A DNA stretch of 64,000 bases. Source: Campylobacteraceae bacterium (GTDB lineage: Bacteria > Campylobacterota > Campylobacteria > Campylobacterales > Arcobacteraceae). Where the stretch lies: assembly GCA_013215945.1 (NCBI GenBank), contig JABSOM010000001.1, positions 124,001-188,000 of the forward strand, given 5' to 3'. Positions 1 through 9,363 of the stretch are shown piece by piece (the first letter of the stretch is position 1; the number at the start of each line of letters is the position of its first letter). The notes below the pieces were generated by a model. It did not search any database, was not told the DNA's origin, and was given only the letters and a program-made list of their open reading frames with translations. Position numbers and translations under genes: made by a program.

Positions 1-76
1 AATAAGGTAAAAAATAAAAAGATTTAGCTTTATCAAAGTCAGGGGAAAGAGCCTTTTGAAAGATTGTTTTACTTAC
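1..76 (+). repeat. Partial copy (C) of dispersed ~250 bp repeat, cut by the window edge
   Basis: About 65 bases from position 9 match one end of the repeat copy at 1262-1325 in the same orientation, with a few substitutions. Both contain the GATTTAGCTTT and AAAGTCAGGGGAA blocks and end in GAAAGATTGTTTT. The remainder would lie left of the window. It sits just past the 3' end of the alpha/beta hydrolase gene. Confidence 0.7.
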
Positions 77-101
77 ATCACTTCCGATTCAGTTCTCGCA
101 A

Positions 102-875
102 TTATTTATCATTTTGAATAAAAGCTTTTATAACTGCATCATATTCTTTGTCGTTTGATAAATCATTGTGTTCTTTATTTAAAATCATTTTTACTGTAAT
201 TTGTTCTTTTGGAAAGTTTTTTATTAAGTTTTGGGAATGTTTAAAAGGTATTGTTTTATCATTTTGTGCCATTATTATAAGTACTTTTCCTTTTATTTTA
301 TTAATTCTTTTTATAGAATCGTATTTGTCTTTTAATAAAAGAGCCATAGGATAAAGAGGAAATCTCTTTTGTGCAAGCTTTTGAATACTGTCATAAGGCG
401 TAATTAAAATTAATTTATCAATACTTCTTTTGGAAGCTAAATAGGTGGCAATGCCAGATCCCAGACTTCTTCCCATAATAGAAATAGAAGCGTGTTTTTT
501 GATAAGTTCATCGTAAATATATAAAGCATCCGAAAAAAGTGCTTTTTCCTTGGGCGTTCCAGTACTGCCACCGTATCCACGATAATTAACTAAATACACA
601 CTATGATCAGGAAATAACACTTGCAAAGATAAAGCAGAGTATACAACTGCTTCTGCATTACCACCAAAATACACAAGAGCCTTTTTTTTGTTTTCATTCA
701 AAACAATAACATTAATACTCTCCCCTTCATTTAAGAACACTTCATTCTTAAAATCATGAGTTACAAAAGCAGAAGGAAAATAAATAAAAGTTCTTTGAAA
801 AATATAAAGAATAATTGCAGAAAGTAAATAAAAGAATAAAATTAAAAATAGTAAAGTTTTAAGTATTCCAAACAT
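102..875 (-). CDS. Membrane-anchored alpha/beta hydrolase (BEM46/ABHD13-like)
   Basis: The 257-residue protein begins with a hydrophobic segment (about residues 4-27) that should anchor it in the membrane. An alpha/beta hydrolase core follows. The nucleophile elbow GRSLGSG is at residues 135-141 with Ser137 as the likely nucleophile, and NYRGYGGS (residues 97-104) is typical of the family. An Asp in QNDKTIPF and a His in KEHNDL near the C-terminus can complete the triad. TAAGGAG lies just upstream of the ATG and supports this start. The substrate cannot be told from sequence. It is a single gene pointing away from the repeat-bracketed island. Confidence 0.85.
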   Translation of the reverse strand: MFGILKTLLFLILFFYLLSAIILYIFQRTFIYFPSAFVTHDFKNEVFLNEGESINVIVLNENKKKALVYFGGNAEAVVYSALSLQVLFPDHSVYLVNYRGYGGSTGTPKEKALFSDALYIYDELIKKHASISIMGRSLGSGIATYLASKRSIDKLILITPYDSIQKLAQKRFPLYPMALLLKDKYDSIKRINKIKGKVLIIMAQNDKTIPFKHSQNLIKNFPKEQITVKMILNKEHNDLSNDKEYDAVIKAFIQNDK

Positions 876-886
876 CTAATCTCCTT

Positions 887-906
887 ATAGTATTAAGTAA
901 TACTAT
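887..906. promoter_or_regulatory. 20 bp palindrome upstream of the hydrolase gene
   Basis: ATAGTATTA and TAATACTAT form a perfect 9 bp inverted repeat around a two-base centre. It starts 12 bases upstream of the hydrolase ATG, next to its ribosome binding site. It could be an operator or a 5'-leader hairpin, and the sequence does not decide which. Confidence 0.35.
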
Positions 907-1036
907 TCTAACATCTATCCTCTTAGCAAGAATAAATTAAAGACAAAATTTGAAAACTTTTAATTAAGTTTCTAAAGAGCTCTATTTGATAATAAGGATT
1001 CAGGTAAAAGAGTAAATATGACTCTTATATTTATTT

Positions 1037-1325
1037 TACAAAGAGCTCATACAAAGTTACCTTTGCGCTTTTTTTTCTTCTTTTCTTGAAAAGAAGAAAC
1101 AAGAAAGCAACTGACACATTGATAAAGCCCTTCGGGTCCCTAAATGTTTTTATTTGTTTAACTAGGCTCTGGAACCTACTCTTGTGCTTGCACTCTCTGT
1201 GAGAAAATGTGCTAAAGAGCACATTTCTTCACGCTCGAACAGTCCACGCCTATTTCCGTTAAAAAATAAAAAGATTTAGCTTTCACAAAGTCAGGGGAAG
1301 AGCCTTGTGAAAGATTGTTTTTTTA
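1037..1325 (+). repeat. Dispersed repeat copy B, left inverted flank of the defence island
   Basis: The reverse complement aligns almost base for base with 8931-9170. Shared blocks include GGACTGTTCGAGCGTGAAG, a GTGCTCTTTAGCAC hairpin, CCTAGTTAAACA, CCCGAAGGGCTTTATCAA, GCGCAAAGGTA and TTTGTATGAGCTC. Copy B carries about 24 extra bases (near 1181-1205) relative to copy A. One end can fold (CTTTCACAAAG with CTTGTGAAAG). It contains no credible gene. The 590 bases between the hydrolase and radC are mostly this repeat. Confidence 0.85.
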
Positions 1326-1426
1326 CTAAATATTATCTACATATACATTTTTTATAAAAAATAATCCTATTTTAGAGTTGTGATTTTTAATTTTTATTAA
1401 CTTACGATGTAAGTATTGTATTTATT

Positions 1427-1442
1427 TGCTACAATATATAAT
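1427..1442 (+). promoter_or_regulatory. Extended -10 promoter element for radC
   Basis: TTGCTACAAT gives a TACAAT -10 box at 1430-1435 preceded by a TG-like extension. It lies about 30 bases upstream of the radC ATG. No clear -35 box is seen, as is usual in Campylobacterota. The same GCTACAAT element precedes the YitT gene at 9969-9976. Confidence 0.4.
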
Positions 1443-1465
1443 AAATTTAATTATTAAGCAAAGAA

Positions 1466-2125
1466 ATGAAAAAGATTATTGAACTTGAAAATATTGATAA
1501 ACCCAGAGAAAAACTTCTTAAAAAAGGGGCAAAAGCTTTAAAAGAATATGAACTCTTTGCTGTTATTTTTGCCAGTGGAACAAAAGACAAAGATGTTTTA
1601 GTATTGTCTAAAGAAGTAACAAAACTTATCAATAATGACTTAGAGAATTTAAACTATGAAAACTTGATTAAAATCAAAGGCTTAGGAAAAGCTAAAATAG
1701 CTACTTTATTATCCTCTTACGAGCTTTTTTCTAGATATTTAACTCATCACGAAGCTAAAATCACAAAAGCCAGTGATGTTTATATAGAACTGCAAGAATA
1801 CAAAAACAAACAACAAGAATATTTTATTTTAATCACACTAAATGGTGCGAATGAGATAATAAAAAAAAGAGTCATAAGTATAGGTATATTAAATCAATCC
1901 TTGGTTCATCCAAGAGAAGTATTTAGCCCAGCACTAGAAGACAGGGCCAATAGCATAATAATAGCTCATAATCATCCAAGTGGAGTGTTAAAAGCAAGTA
2001 CTCAAGACATAAATATAACTTCAAGGCTCAAAGAATGTGGAATACTCTTAGGTATTGAACTATTAGATCATATTATTATTACAAAGAATGGATTTTTATC
2101 GTTTAAAGATGAGGAACTGTTATGA
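1466..2125 (+). CDS. radC: RadC family JAB-domain protein
   Basis: This 219-residue protein has the RadC layout: an N-terminal helix-hairpin-helix-like region (residues ~1-75) and a C-terminal MPN/JAMM domain. The metal-binding signature HNHPSG begins at His168 and is followed by the conserved Ser and Asp in STQD. Length is normal for the family. RadC proteins are named for DNA repair, but the role is disputed and they often sit in mobile or defence loci. Its last codon overlaps the start of the MazF/PemK-like gene by four bases, so the two are probably co-translated inside the island. Confidence 0.92.
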   Translation: MKKIIELENIDKPREKLLKKGAKALKEYELFAVIFASGTKDKDVLVLSKEVTKLINNDLENLNYENLIKIKGLGKAKIATLLSSYELFSRYLTHHEAKITKASDVYIELQEYKNKQQEYFILITLNGANEIIKKRVISIGILNQSLVHPREVFSPALEDRANSIIIAHNHPSGVLKASTQDINITSRLKECGILLGIELLDHIIITKNGFLSFKDEELL

Positions 2126-2526
2126 AAGAATTTGATAAATGGAATGAAATTAAAAAAGTTTGCGATGAGAATAATAGAAAAATAGGTATTAAACCTCGTG
2201 AAATATTTTGGGCAAAAATAGGATTAAATATTGGAAGTGAAGAGTATGGAAAAGATAAGAATTTTGCAAGACCTGTAATTATTATAAACAAATTAACAAA
2301 CGATTTATTTATAGGAGTCCCTCTTACTAGTACAATTAAAAGCAATGATTATTTTCATAGTTTTAAATATAAAAACAAACAAAATGGAGAGGTTTTAAAT
2401 TCTGCAATGATTTTACAAATAAAAGTATTTAGCATAAAAAGACTGATGAATAAAATAGGAATGATAAATAAAGATGATTTTGCTGAAATAGTAGTTAAAC
2501 TAAAAAATATTATTAGCCCCACTTAA
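2122..2526 (+). CDS. MazF/PemK-family toxin-like protein, no adjacent antitoxin
   Basis: The 134-residue protein matches the PemK/MazF endoribonuclease family group with an N-terminal FDKWNEIKK segment. After it come REIFWAKIGLNIG, a RPVIIINK beta strand, the FIGVPLTS strand and the LQIKVFSIKRL region typical of the SH3-like barrel. Family members cleave mRNA and usually have a partner antitoxin. Here the upstream gene is radC and the downstream gene is hsdM, with no small antitoxin gene between. The start overlaps the radC stop (ATGA). It may be a solitary toxin or have a distant partner. Confidence 0.8.
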   Translation: MKEFDKWNEIKKVCDENNRKIGIKPREIFWAKIGLNIGSEEYGKDKNFARPVIIINKLTNDLFIGVPLTSTIKSNDYFHSFKYKNKQNGEVLNSAMILQIKVFSIKRLMNKIGMINKDDFAEIVVKLKNIISPT

Positions 2527-2533
2527 AAAAGTG
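2516..2533 (+). terminator. Hairpin at the end of the radC-toxin unit
   Basis: CCCACTT and AAGTGGG form a 7 bp stem with a four-A loop that overlaps the toxin stop codon. No T-tract follows on the plus strand, so it may be a weak terminator or an RNA stabiliser. Confidence 0.4.
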
Positions 2534-2680
2534 GGTGTGCCCGAAGGCGAATTATGCGTAATTATATCAAATATATACATTTTAGTCAATATCAATAAAA
2601 TAACAAATTTTCAAGCAAAATAGTTACTTAGTTATAGTAAAATTATTTCAAAATTTAAAACAAAATACAAATGGATAATA

Positions 2681-4135
2681 ATGATTACAAATGAACTAAA
2701 AAGTAATGTTGATAAAATATGGCAAACATTTAGAACTGGTGGGATTTCTAATCCTTTGACAGTTATTGAACAATTTACTTATCTTATATTTATAAGAAGC
2801 TTAGATACTGCCCAAAAGAAAATTACTCAAAAAAAGAAACTTGATGATACTGTTATTGATATCTTTCCTTCAAATAAACAGCACTTAAGATGGGATACTT
2901 TAAAAGATAAAACATCAGAAGATATGTATAAAATCTTTAAAGATGATGTATTTGATTTTATTAAAAACTTATCTTCAAATCAAAGTTCATTTTCTCATTA
3001 TATGAAAGATGCAAGTTTTTTAATTCCTACATCAAAACTACTTCAAAAAGTTGTGGATTTAATTCATGAGCTTAATCTTGAAGATAAAGATATTAAGGGT
3101 GATTTATATGAGTACTTACTTTCAAAACTAGCAAGTGCTGGTACTAATGGACAGTTTAGAACTCCCCGTCATATTATTAAAATGATGACTACTTTAATGC
3201 TTAAAAATGCAAATATTACAAGTGAGTATAAAATATATGATCCTGCTTGTGGTACTGCTGGTTTTTTAATTAATTCTATTGAATATATTAAAGAAAGTAG
3301 AGCTGAAGTTTTAGATGAATTAAATACTAAAGAGTTTGAAAATCTTTTTTATGGAAATGATTTTGATATTTCAATGGCAAGAATTGCTTCAATGAATATG
3401 ATGCTTCATAATATCCAAGCTGCTCATATTTTAAACAATGATGCACTATCAAAGTTTGATATAAATGAAGAAGAAAAATATGATTTAATCTTAGCAAATC
3501 CTCCTTTTAAAGGTTCATTAGATTTTGATGAAGTGGCAAAACCTATTTTAGATGTAGCAAAAACTAAAAAAACGGAACTATTATTTATATCATTGATTTT
3601 AAAATCTCTTAAAATTGGTGGAAAATGTGCTGTTATTATTCCTGATGGCGTGCTTTTTGGTTCAACAAAAGCACATAAAGAATTAAGAGCTGAAATAGTT
3701 TCAAATCAACAACTAGATGCAATTATATCTATGCCTTCTGGAGTATTTAAACCTTATGCAGGAGTTAGTACTGCAATTATGCTTTTTACTAAAACAAATG
3801 GTCATAAAAATGATAATGTTTGGTTTTATGATATGACAAATGATGGATTTACATTAAATGATAATAGAGATCCTTGTGAAGGTTCTGATATACCTGATAT
3901 TTTAAATAGATATGAAAATCTAAAAAATGAAAAAGACAATAAAAGAACATCTAAAAGCTTTTTAGTTCCAATAAAAGAGATAGAAGAAAATGACTTTGAT
4001 TTGAGTATTAATAGATACAAAGAAATAGTTTATGAAACAGTAGAATACGAAAAACCACAAGATATATTAAAAGAAATAAAAGTTATCAATAAGAAGATAA
4101 GTAAAGGTATAGATGAACTAGGTGACTTGATTTGA
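2681..4135 (+). CDS. hsdM: Type I restriction-modification system methyltransferase subunit
   Basis: The 484-residue protein has an HsdM N-terminal helical domain (residues ~5-140) and an adenine-N6 methyltransferase fold. The AdoMet motif YDPACGTAGFL starts near residue 186 and the catalytic NPPF motif is near 274. It methylates adenine in the sequence specified by HsdS and forms the M2S core of the enzyme. It is the first gene of an hsdM-hsdS-hsdR operon, overlapping hsdS by four bases if the TTG start is used. All key motifs look intact. Confidence 0.95.
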   Translation: MITNELKSNVDKIWQTFRTGGISNPLTVIEQFTYLIFIRSLDTAQKKITQKKKLDDTVIDIFPSNKQHLRWDTLKDKTSEDMYKIFKDDVFDFIKNLSSNQSSFSHYMKDASFLIPTSKLLQKVVDLIHELNLEDKDIKGDLYEYLLSKLASAGTNGQFRTPRHIIKMMTTLMLKNANITSEYKIYDPACGTAGFLINSIEYIKESRAEVLDELNTKEFENLFYGNDFDISMARIASMNMMLHNIQAAHILNNDALSKFDINEEEKYDLILANPPFKGSLDFDEVAKPILDVAKTKKTELLFISLILKSLKIGGKCAVIIPDGVLFGSTKAHKELRAEIVSNQQLDAIISMPSGVFKPYAGVSTAIMLFTKTNGHKNDNVWFYDMTNDGFTLNDNRDPCEGSDIPDILNRYENLKNEKDNKRTSKSFLVPIKEIEENDFDLSINRYKEIVYETVEYEKPQDILKEIKVINKKISKGIDELGDLI

Positions 4136-5316
4136 ATAAGATGGTTACTATCCCTGATGTATTATTTTTTCAAGAAGGTCCAGGTGTCAGAAAATCGCAA
4201 TTTACAAATAAAGGGGTAAAGCTTTTAAATGTAGGAAATATAAATAATAACAAGATTAATTTAAGCACTACAAAAAAATACATTTCAGAAGAAGAAGCTT
4301 ATCAGAAATATAGTCATTTTTTAGTTGATGATGGCGATTTACTCATAGCTTGTTCTGGTATAGTTATTAATAATTTTCATAATAAAATTTCTTTTATCAC
4401 TGAAAGTGATTTACCATTATGTTTAAATACTAGTACTATGAGATTCAAGTCACTAGATGAAAATAAACTACATATAAATTTCTTTTATTACTTTTTGATG
4501 ACAACTAGTTTTAAAAAACAAATAGGTAAGTTGATAACGGGTTCCGCACAGTTGAATTTTGGCCCAAGTCATATAAAAAAAATCAAGCTGCATTTACCAA
4601 CACTTACAAAACAAAAAGAGATTGCTTCTGTTTTGGATAAAGCACAAGAGCTGATATCTTTGCGAAAAGAGTCAATAAAAAAACTAGATGAACTTTCAAA
4701 ATCTGTTTTTATTGATATGTTTGGTGACCCAGTTTCTAATCCTAAGAAAATAAAATTGAAAAAAATTTCAGAGTTTACTAATGTAAAAACTGGAAAAACT
4801 CCATCAAGAGATAATCCTATCTTTTGGAAGGAAGGAACTGAATTATGGGCAACTACTACTGAAGTTAATTCAAGATTTATTTATGATACAAATGAAAAAA
4901 TAACAGTTTATGCAGTAGAAAAAAACAATCTACAAAAATTTGAACCTGACACAATTCTTATGGCGATGTATGGACAAGGAAAAACTAGAGGAAAAGTTGC
5001 ACTATTAAAAAATAAAAGTACAATAAATCAAGCATTTTGTGCCATACTTAAAAATGATACATATAATACTGTTTTTTTATTCTCATTACTTGAAAATATG
5101 TATAGTCATATAAGAAGTTTATCAAGAGGTGGAAATCAGAAAAACCTAAATTTAAATATTGTGAAAGACATAAAAATTATATTTCCTGATTTAAATATAC
5201 AAAATAAATTCGCAAAAATAATAGAAAAAATAGAAGAACAAAAAAGTCTATATGAAGAAGAATTAAACAAACTAGAAGAAAATTTCAAAGCATTACTACA
5301 AAAAAGTTTTAACTAA
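4132..5316 (+). CDS. hsdS: Type I restriction-modification specificity subunit
   Basis: The protein (394 residues from TTG) has two target recognition domains (about 1-165 and 200-365), each followed by a conserved helical spacer: LTKQKEIASVLDKAQELI after the first and a KIEEQKSLYEEEL helix at the end. The FIDMFGDP segment between the halves is typical of HsdS. It determines the bipartite DNA target. A TTG at 4132 overlaps the hsdM stop, and an ATG at 4141 is an alternative start removing three residues. No second or partial hsdS for shuffling is present nearby. Confidence 0.92.
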   Translation: MNKMVTIPDVLFFQEGPGVRKSQFTNKGVKLLNVGNINNNKINLSTTKKYISEEEAYQKYSHFLVDDGDLLIACSGIVINNFHNKISFITESDLPLCLNTSTMRFKSLDENKLHINFFYYFLMTTSFKKQIGKLITGSAQLNFGPSHIKKIKLHLPTLTKQKEIASVLDKAQELISLRKESIKKLDELSKSVFIDMFGDPVSNPKKIKLKKISEFTNVKTGKTPSRDNPIFWKEGTELWATTTEVNSRFIYDTNEKITVYAVEKNNLQKFEPDTILMAMYGQGKTRGKVALLKNKSTINQAFCAILKNDTYNTVFLFSLLENMYSHIRSLSRGGNQKNLNLNIVKDIKIIFPDLNIQNKFAKIIEKIEEQKSLYEEELNKLEENFKALLQKSFN

Positions 5317-5328
5317 AAAGGTTTAAAT

Positions 5329-8300
5329 ATGAGTAACTTTAGTTTTTTAGAAAATGAGTTCGCAGTTTTACAAGCACAAAGTATAAAAGCTGAATCTAAT
5401 GTATTAGACGATCCTGAGATTTCAGCTATTTATTCACGAAAAGCTTTGGAGAACTCTATAAAATTTGTTTATAGAGTTGATGAAGATTTAGATGAAAAAA
5501 TAATCTTTGACCCAAGTGAAAACCTAAACTCTTATTTAAAAAATACTGACTTTCAAGATATTCTTCCTACTTATTTATTAGATGAACTTCATTATATTAG
5601 AAAAGTAGGAAACATAGCTACTCATGATAGTTCACAAAGTATAAGTAACAAAGAGAGCTTATATGCTAATAAATGTTTATACAAGTTCCAACGATGGATT
5701 GTAGAGGTTTATAGTGATTATAAAATTTCAGGTGATTATGAAGTTCTAAAAAGACCACAAACTCTAAAAGAAGACAAACAAGACGTTATAAAACAAACTA
5801 ACGAAGATTTAAAACTACTAGAAAAAAATGAATACTTAGTAAAAGAACTTAAAAAACTACAAGATGCCCTAGATTTAAAAACTCCAGAAGAAAAACAAAA
5901 GAAAAAACAAACTCTTATCAAAGTAAAAGACATAGATGAAAAAACTACAAGAAAAAACTTAATTGATTTAGAGTTAAAAGATGTTGGTTTTGATGTAGAT
6001 AATTTTAAAAATAAAAAAGAATTAGAGTATAAACTTATACTTGAAGATGGCTCATTTGGATATGCTGATTATGTACTTTGGAATGATGATATTCCAATAG
6101 CAGTAATTGAAGCTAAAAGAACATCTGTAAATGTAACTAAAGGAAAACACCAAGCGCAAGTATATGCAAATGCTTTAAAAAAGAAGTTTGGAGTAGAAGT
6201 TCTAATATTTGTAACAAATGGTCATGTAATTGAGTATAAAAATGAACTCTACCCTTTTAGAGCCATTCATAGTTTTTTCCCAAAAAATGAAATATTAAGA
6301 GCTTTAAATAAATTAGAAGCTATTAAAATAAATAAACCCTCAACTTTTAGAATAAATGATGATATCACAGATAGGTATTACCAACACAGAGCAATTACAT
6401 CAGTGCTGAAAAACTATGAAGCAAAACAAACAAGAGCATTGCTTGTAATGGCAACAGGTTCTGGAAAAACAAGAGTAGCTGCTAGTATTACGGATATTTT
6501 ATTAAAAGCCTCATGGGTAAGAAAAGTTCTTTTTTTAGCAGATAGAAAAGAGTTAGTAAAACAAGCAAGAAAAAACTTTGATAAATTTCTAAGCGAGACA
6601 TCTGTTAATCTAGTAGAAGAAAAAGATTTACAAAATCGTATGCATTTTGGAACATATGAAACGGTTCATAATTTAATACGAAAAAACAAATACAACAGTG
6701 GATTCTTTGATTTAATAATAGTAGATGAAGCACATAGAAGTATATATAAAAAATATACTGCAATATTTGAATATTTTGACTCACTTGTACTAGGACTTAC
6801 TGCTACTCCTACAGATGAAATTCATAGAAACACATATGACTTTTTTCAAACAGATTTTGAAGAACCTACTGATTCATACACACTTAATCAAGCAATAGAA
6901 GATAAATATTTAGTTAATTTTGAAGCTTTTGAGATTGATTTAGGAATTGTATCAAGAGGTATTAAATATTCTGAATTAAGCTCTGATGAAAAAGAAGAGT
7001 TTGAAGATAAGTTTGAGAATGAATTTGATGAAGATACAAAAGATGATGAAAAAAATATAGAAGCAAAAGAGATAAATAAAAGAATATTAAATAAAGATAC
7101 AAATGAAAAAGTATTAGAGCATTTATTTGAATATGGATTACATATTCAAGATGGTAATAAAATAGGAAAAACAATAATCTTTGCAAAGAACCAAATACAT
7201 GCAGAATATATAAAAGAAATCTTTGATTTAAAATATCCTAAAATTAGTGATACCGCTCAAATAATACACAGTGAAATAGCACATGTAGATTCACTTATGG
7301 ATGATTTTAAAAACCCTTCAAGAAATCCTTACATAGCAATTAGTGTAGATATGTTAGATACAGGAATTGATGTACCAGAAATACTTAACTTAGTTTTTTT
7401 CAAAACAATCAAATCAAAAACTAAATTTTGGCAAATGATTGGAAGAGGAACAAGACTATGTCCTAATGTATTTGGAGACGGTGTTGATAAGAACTCATTT
7501 AAAATCTTTGACTTTTGCCAGAACTTTACATACTTTGATGTAATAACCGAAGGATTAAAAACAAGTGCTAATAAATCTCTAAAAGAGCGACTATTTTTAA
7601 AAAGAGTTAAACTTCTAATGTCTTTAGATAAAAGTGATTTAAAGAATAGTATTCAAGAAATAGTAAAACAGCAAATTTTATGTATTAATGCAAAAGAATA
7701 TTATGTAAAAAAACACAAGCCTTTAATTCAAGAATTACAAAACAACTCTTTTGAATATATAAATGATGATTTATTAAATGATATTAGTACTATTTCACAA
7801 TATATTGAAGACCCTAATGATTTTGAAGTACAAAGATTTGAAATGCTTATTTTAAATACACAAGAAAATATTTTAAATGAAAAAAACAATGACAAAAACA
7901 TAAAAGACTTAAAAGAAAAAGCAAGTATTTTAAGAACAAGAGATATTAAAGATGTAAATGAAAAAAAAGATTTTATAAACACAATAATAAAAGATACATT
8001 TGAGTTCACAAATATTAATGAAATTGAGAAAATAAAAACAAATATATCTTCTTTAGCAAATCTTGCTTTAAAGAAAAAAGAGAAAATAGTGAAAACAATC
8101 TTTGTTGATAAAGTAATAAATGTAAGAGAAATAGATTCAAGCTCTCATATAAAAAATGCTTCAATACAAACAGAAGCACAAAAAGTAATAGAAGAATATT
8201 TAAAGAAATTACATAAATTAAAAGACTTAGAACAATCTCCTTTAATAACCCAAGGTGACATTGATCATTTAAAAGCTTTTATTTTTAATCTTCAAGAAAA

Positions 8301-8706
8301 TATTGATAATAAAATAAACGAAAATTATGATTTTGATAATCTTATAAAAGGTATTATAAACAGCTCTTCAAAAGAGTTAGCAAATACAATTTTAGATAAT
8401 TTCATATCACAAAACAAATATAGTACAAAACAAATTGAAGTCATGAATAAAGTGAAAAACATAGTATTTGGAAAACAATATTTAAATATCAAAAATTCAG
8501 TACAAAATATAAATGACCTTTTAGGTAATGACAACCACCCTATTTCTAATATATACGATTCATTAAATGAAAATGAGCAAGATGAAGTAATAAGCGTAAT
8601 TAAATTAATTGAAAAGATTGATGATAAAGATTATATTTCAAATAACTATGAAATCACAAAAGATAATAATCTGTTAGTAGCAGAAGAAAAAGTAGAATAT
8701 AGCTAA
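5329..8706 (+). CDS. hsdR: Type I restriction endonuclease / translocase subunit
   Basis: The 1125-residue protein starts with a DUF4145-like segment (~15-120), then a coiled-coil linker. The HsdR nuclease domain (~210-330) has Asp in YADYVLW and the EAK of VIEAKR as PD-(D/E)XK residues. Two helicase lobes follow, with Walker A ATGSGKT near 377, VDEAH near 467 and GLTATP. The long helical C-terminus resembles the EcoEI-type HsdR tail. It cuts unmethylated DNA after ATP-driven translocation. It starts 12 bases after hsdS behind AAAAGG. It appears full length. Confidence 0.94.
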   Translation: MSNFSFLENEFAVLQAQSIKAESNVLDDPEISAIYSRKALENSIKFVYRVDEDLDEKIIFDPSENLNSYLKNTDFQDILPTYLLDELHYIRKVGNIATHDSSQSISNKESLYANKCLYKFQRWIVEVYSDYKISGDYEVLKRPQTLKEDKQDVIKQTNEDLKLLEKNEYLVKELKKLQDALDLKTPEEKQKKKQTLIKVKDIDEKTTRKNLIDLELKDVGFDVDNFKNKKELEYKLILEDGSFGYADYVLWNDDIPIAVIEAKRTSVNVTKGKHQAQVYANALKKKFGVEVLIFVTNGHVIEYKNELYPFRAIHSFFPKNEILRALNKLEAIKINKPSTFRINDDITDRYYQHRAITSVLKNYEAKQTRALLVMATGSGKTRVAASITDILLKASWVRKVLFLADRKELVKQARKNFDKFLSETSVNLVEEKDLQNRMHFGTYETVHNLIRKNKYNSGFFDLIIVDEAHRSIYKKYTAIFEYFDSLVLGLTATPTDEIHRNTYDFFQTDFEEPTDSYTLNQAIEDKYLVNFEAFEIDLGIVSRGIKYSELSSDEKEEFEDKFENEFDEDTKDDEKNIEAKEINKRILNKDTNEKVLEHLFEYGLHIQDGNKIGKTIIFAKNQIHAEYIKEIFDLKYPKISDTAQIIHSEIAHVDSLMDDFKNPSRNPYIAISVDMLDTGIDVPEILNLVFFKTIKSKTKFWQMIGRGTRLCPNVFGDGVDKNSFKIFDFCQNFTYFDVITEGLKTSANKSLKERLFLKRVKLLMSLDKSDLKNSIQEIVKQQILCINAKEYYVKKHKPLIQELQNNSFEYINDDLLNDISTISQYIEDPNDFEVQRFEMLILNTQENILNEKNNDKNIKDLKEKASILRTRDIKDVNEKKDFINTIIKDTFEFTNINEIEKIKTNISSLANLALKKKEKIVKTIFVDKVINVREIDSSSHIKNASIQTEAQKVIEEYLKKLHKLKDLEQSPLITQGDIDHLKAFIFNLQENIDNKINENYDFDNLIKGIINSSSKELANTILDNFISQNKYSTKQIEVMNKVKNIVFGKQYLNIKNSVQNINDLLGNDNHPISNIYDSLNENEQDEVISVIKLIEKIDDKDYISNNYEITKDNNLLVAEEKVEYS

Positions 8707-8766
8707 TTATTTATAAAATTCGACACAATGTGTAGAGTTTTTATATCACTTAATATTTCATTCCTC

Positions 8767-8806
8767 AATTTGGCACTCACAGAGTGCCAAATTAGATTTT
8801 TTATTT
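8767..8806 (+). terminator. Rho-independent terminator of the hsd operon
   Basis: AATTTGGCACTC and GAGTGCCAAATT form a perfect 12 bp stem with a three-base loop, followed by a T-rich tract. It lies about 60 bases after the hsdR stop. Confidence 0.85.
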
Positions 8807-8930
8807 ATTTTGAAATCTGATATGAAAACATTTCAAATAACATCTTGCTATTTTATGCCAAAAATTCTACAAAAAACTCAAAATCTGTAAATTAATCCAA
8901 TTAACAATAAAACCACATTCCCAACGGCTC

Positions 8931-9170
8931 TTTTCCCTGACTTTGATAAAGCTAAATCTTTTTATTTTTTAACGGAAAAAGGCGAGGACTGTTCGAGCGT
9001 GAAGAAATGTGCTCTTTAGCACATTTTAGTAGGTTCCACAGCCTAGTTAAACAATAAAAATCTTTAGGTACCCGAAGGGCTTTATCAACTCGTCAGTTGC
9101 TTCTTTTTGTTTCTTTTTCTGACAATTAAGAAAAAGAAAAAAGCGCAAAGGTACTTTGTATGAGCTCTAA
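8931..9170 (-). repeat. Dispersed repeat copy A, right inverted flank of the defence island
   Basis: This is the inverted partner of the copy at 1037-1325. It keeps the GTTCGAGCGTGAAG block, the GTGCTCTTTAGCAC hairpin, the CCCGAAGGGCTTTATCAA block and the GCGCAAAGGTA...TATGAGCTC end. It lacks the ~24-base segment of copy B and diverges at its outer edge (near 8931). The gap between hsdR and the monooxygenase gene (8707-9363) holds the terminator, this repeat and no gene I can support. Confidence 0.85.
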
Positions 9171-9363
9171 CATTTACTATTGTTTCACAAGAATGAAATG
9201 TAATCTAATAACTAAATTTTACGTGTAGACTAAAATAAGAGCAAAGCTCATTTTAAGAGCTCTTTAAAACAATATCTACTATTGTTTTCCCAACATTCTG
9301 ATTTAAACTAAAGTAAATATTTAATACAATACAAAAAATTAACTATTAGAAAAAGTGAGTATT

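Noticed and set aside
1031-1222. 63-codon open frame on the minus strand inside the repeat
   Set aside because: It lies within the dispersed repeat, its sequence is low complexity and basic, and the inverted copy at 8931-9170 does not preserve the frame because of a 24-base indel.
2122-2526. Reading the island as a classical two-gene toxin-antitoxin pair
   Set aside because: The upstream partner is a clear RadC and no DNA-binding antitoxin-like protein is present on either side.
4132-5316. Phase-variable or shuffling specificity locus
   Set aside because: Only one hsdS is present, with no inverted partial copies, recombinase gene or homopolymer tract at its ends.
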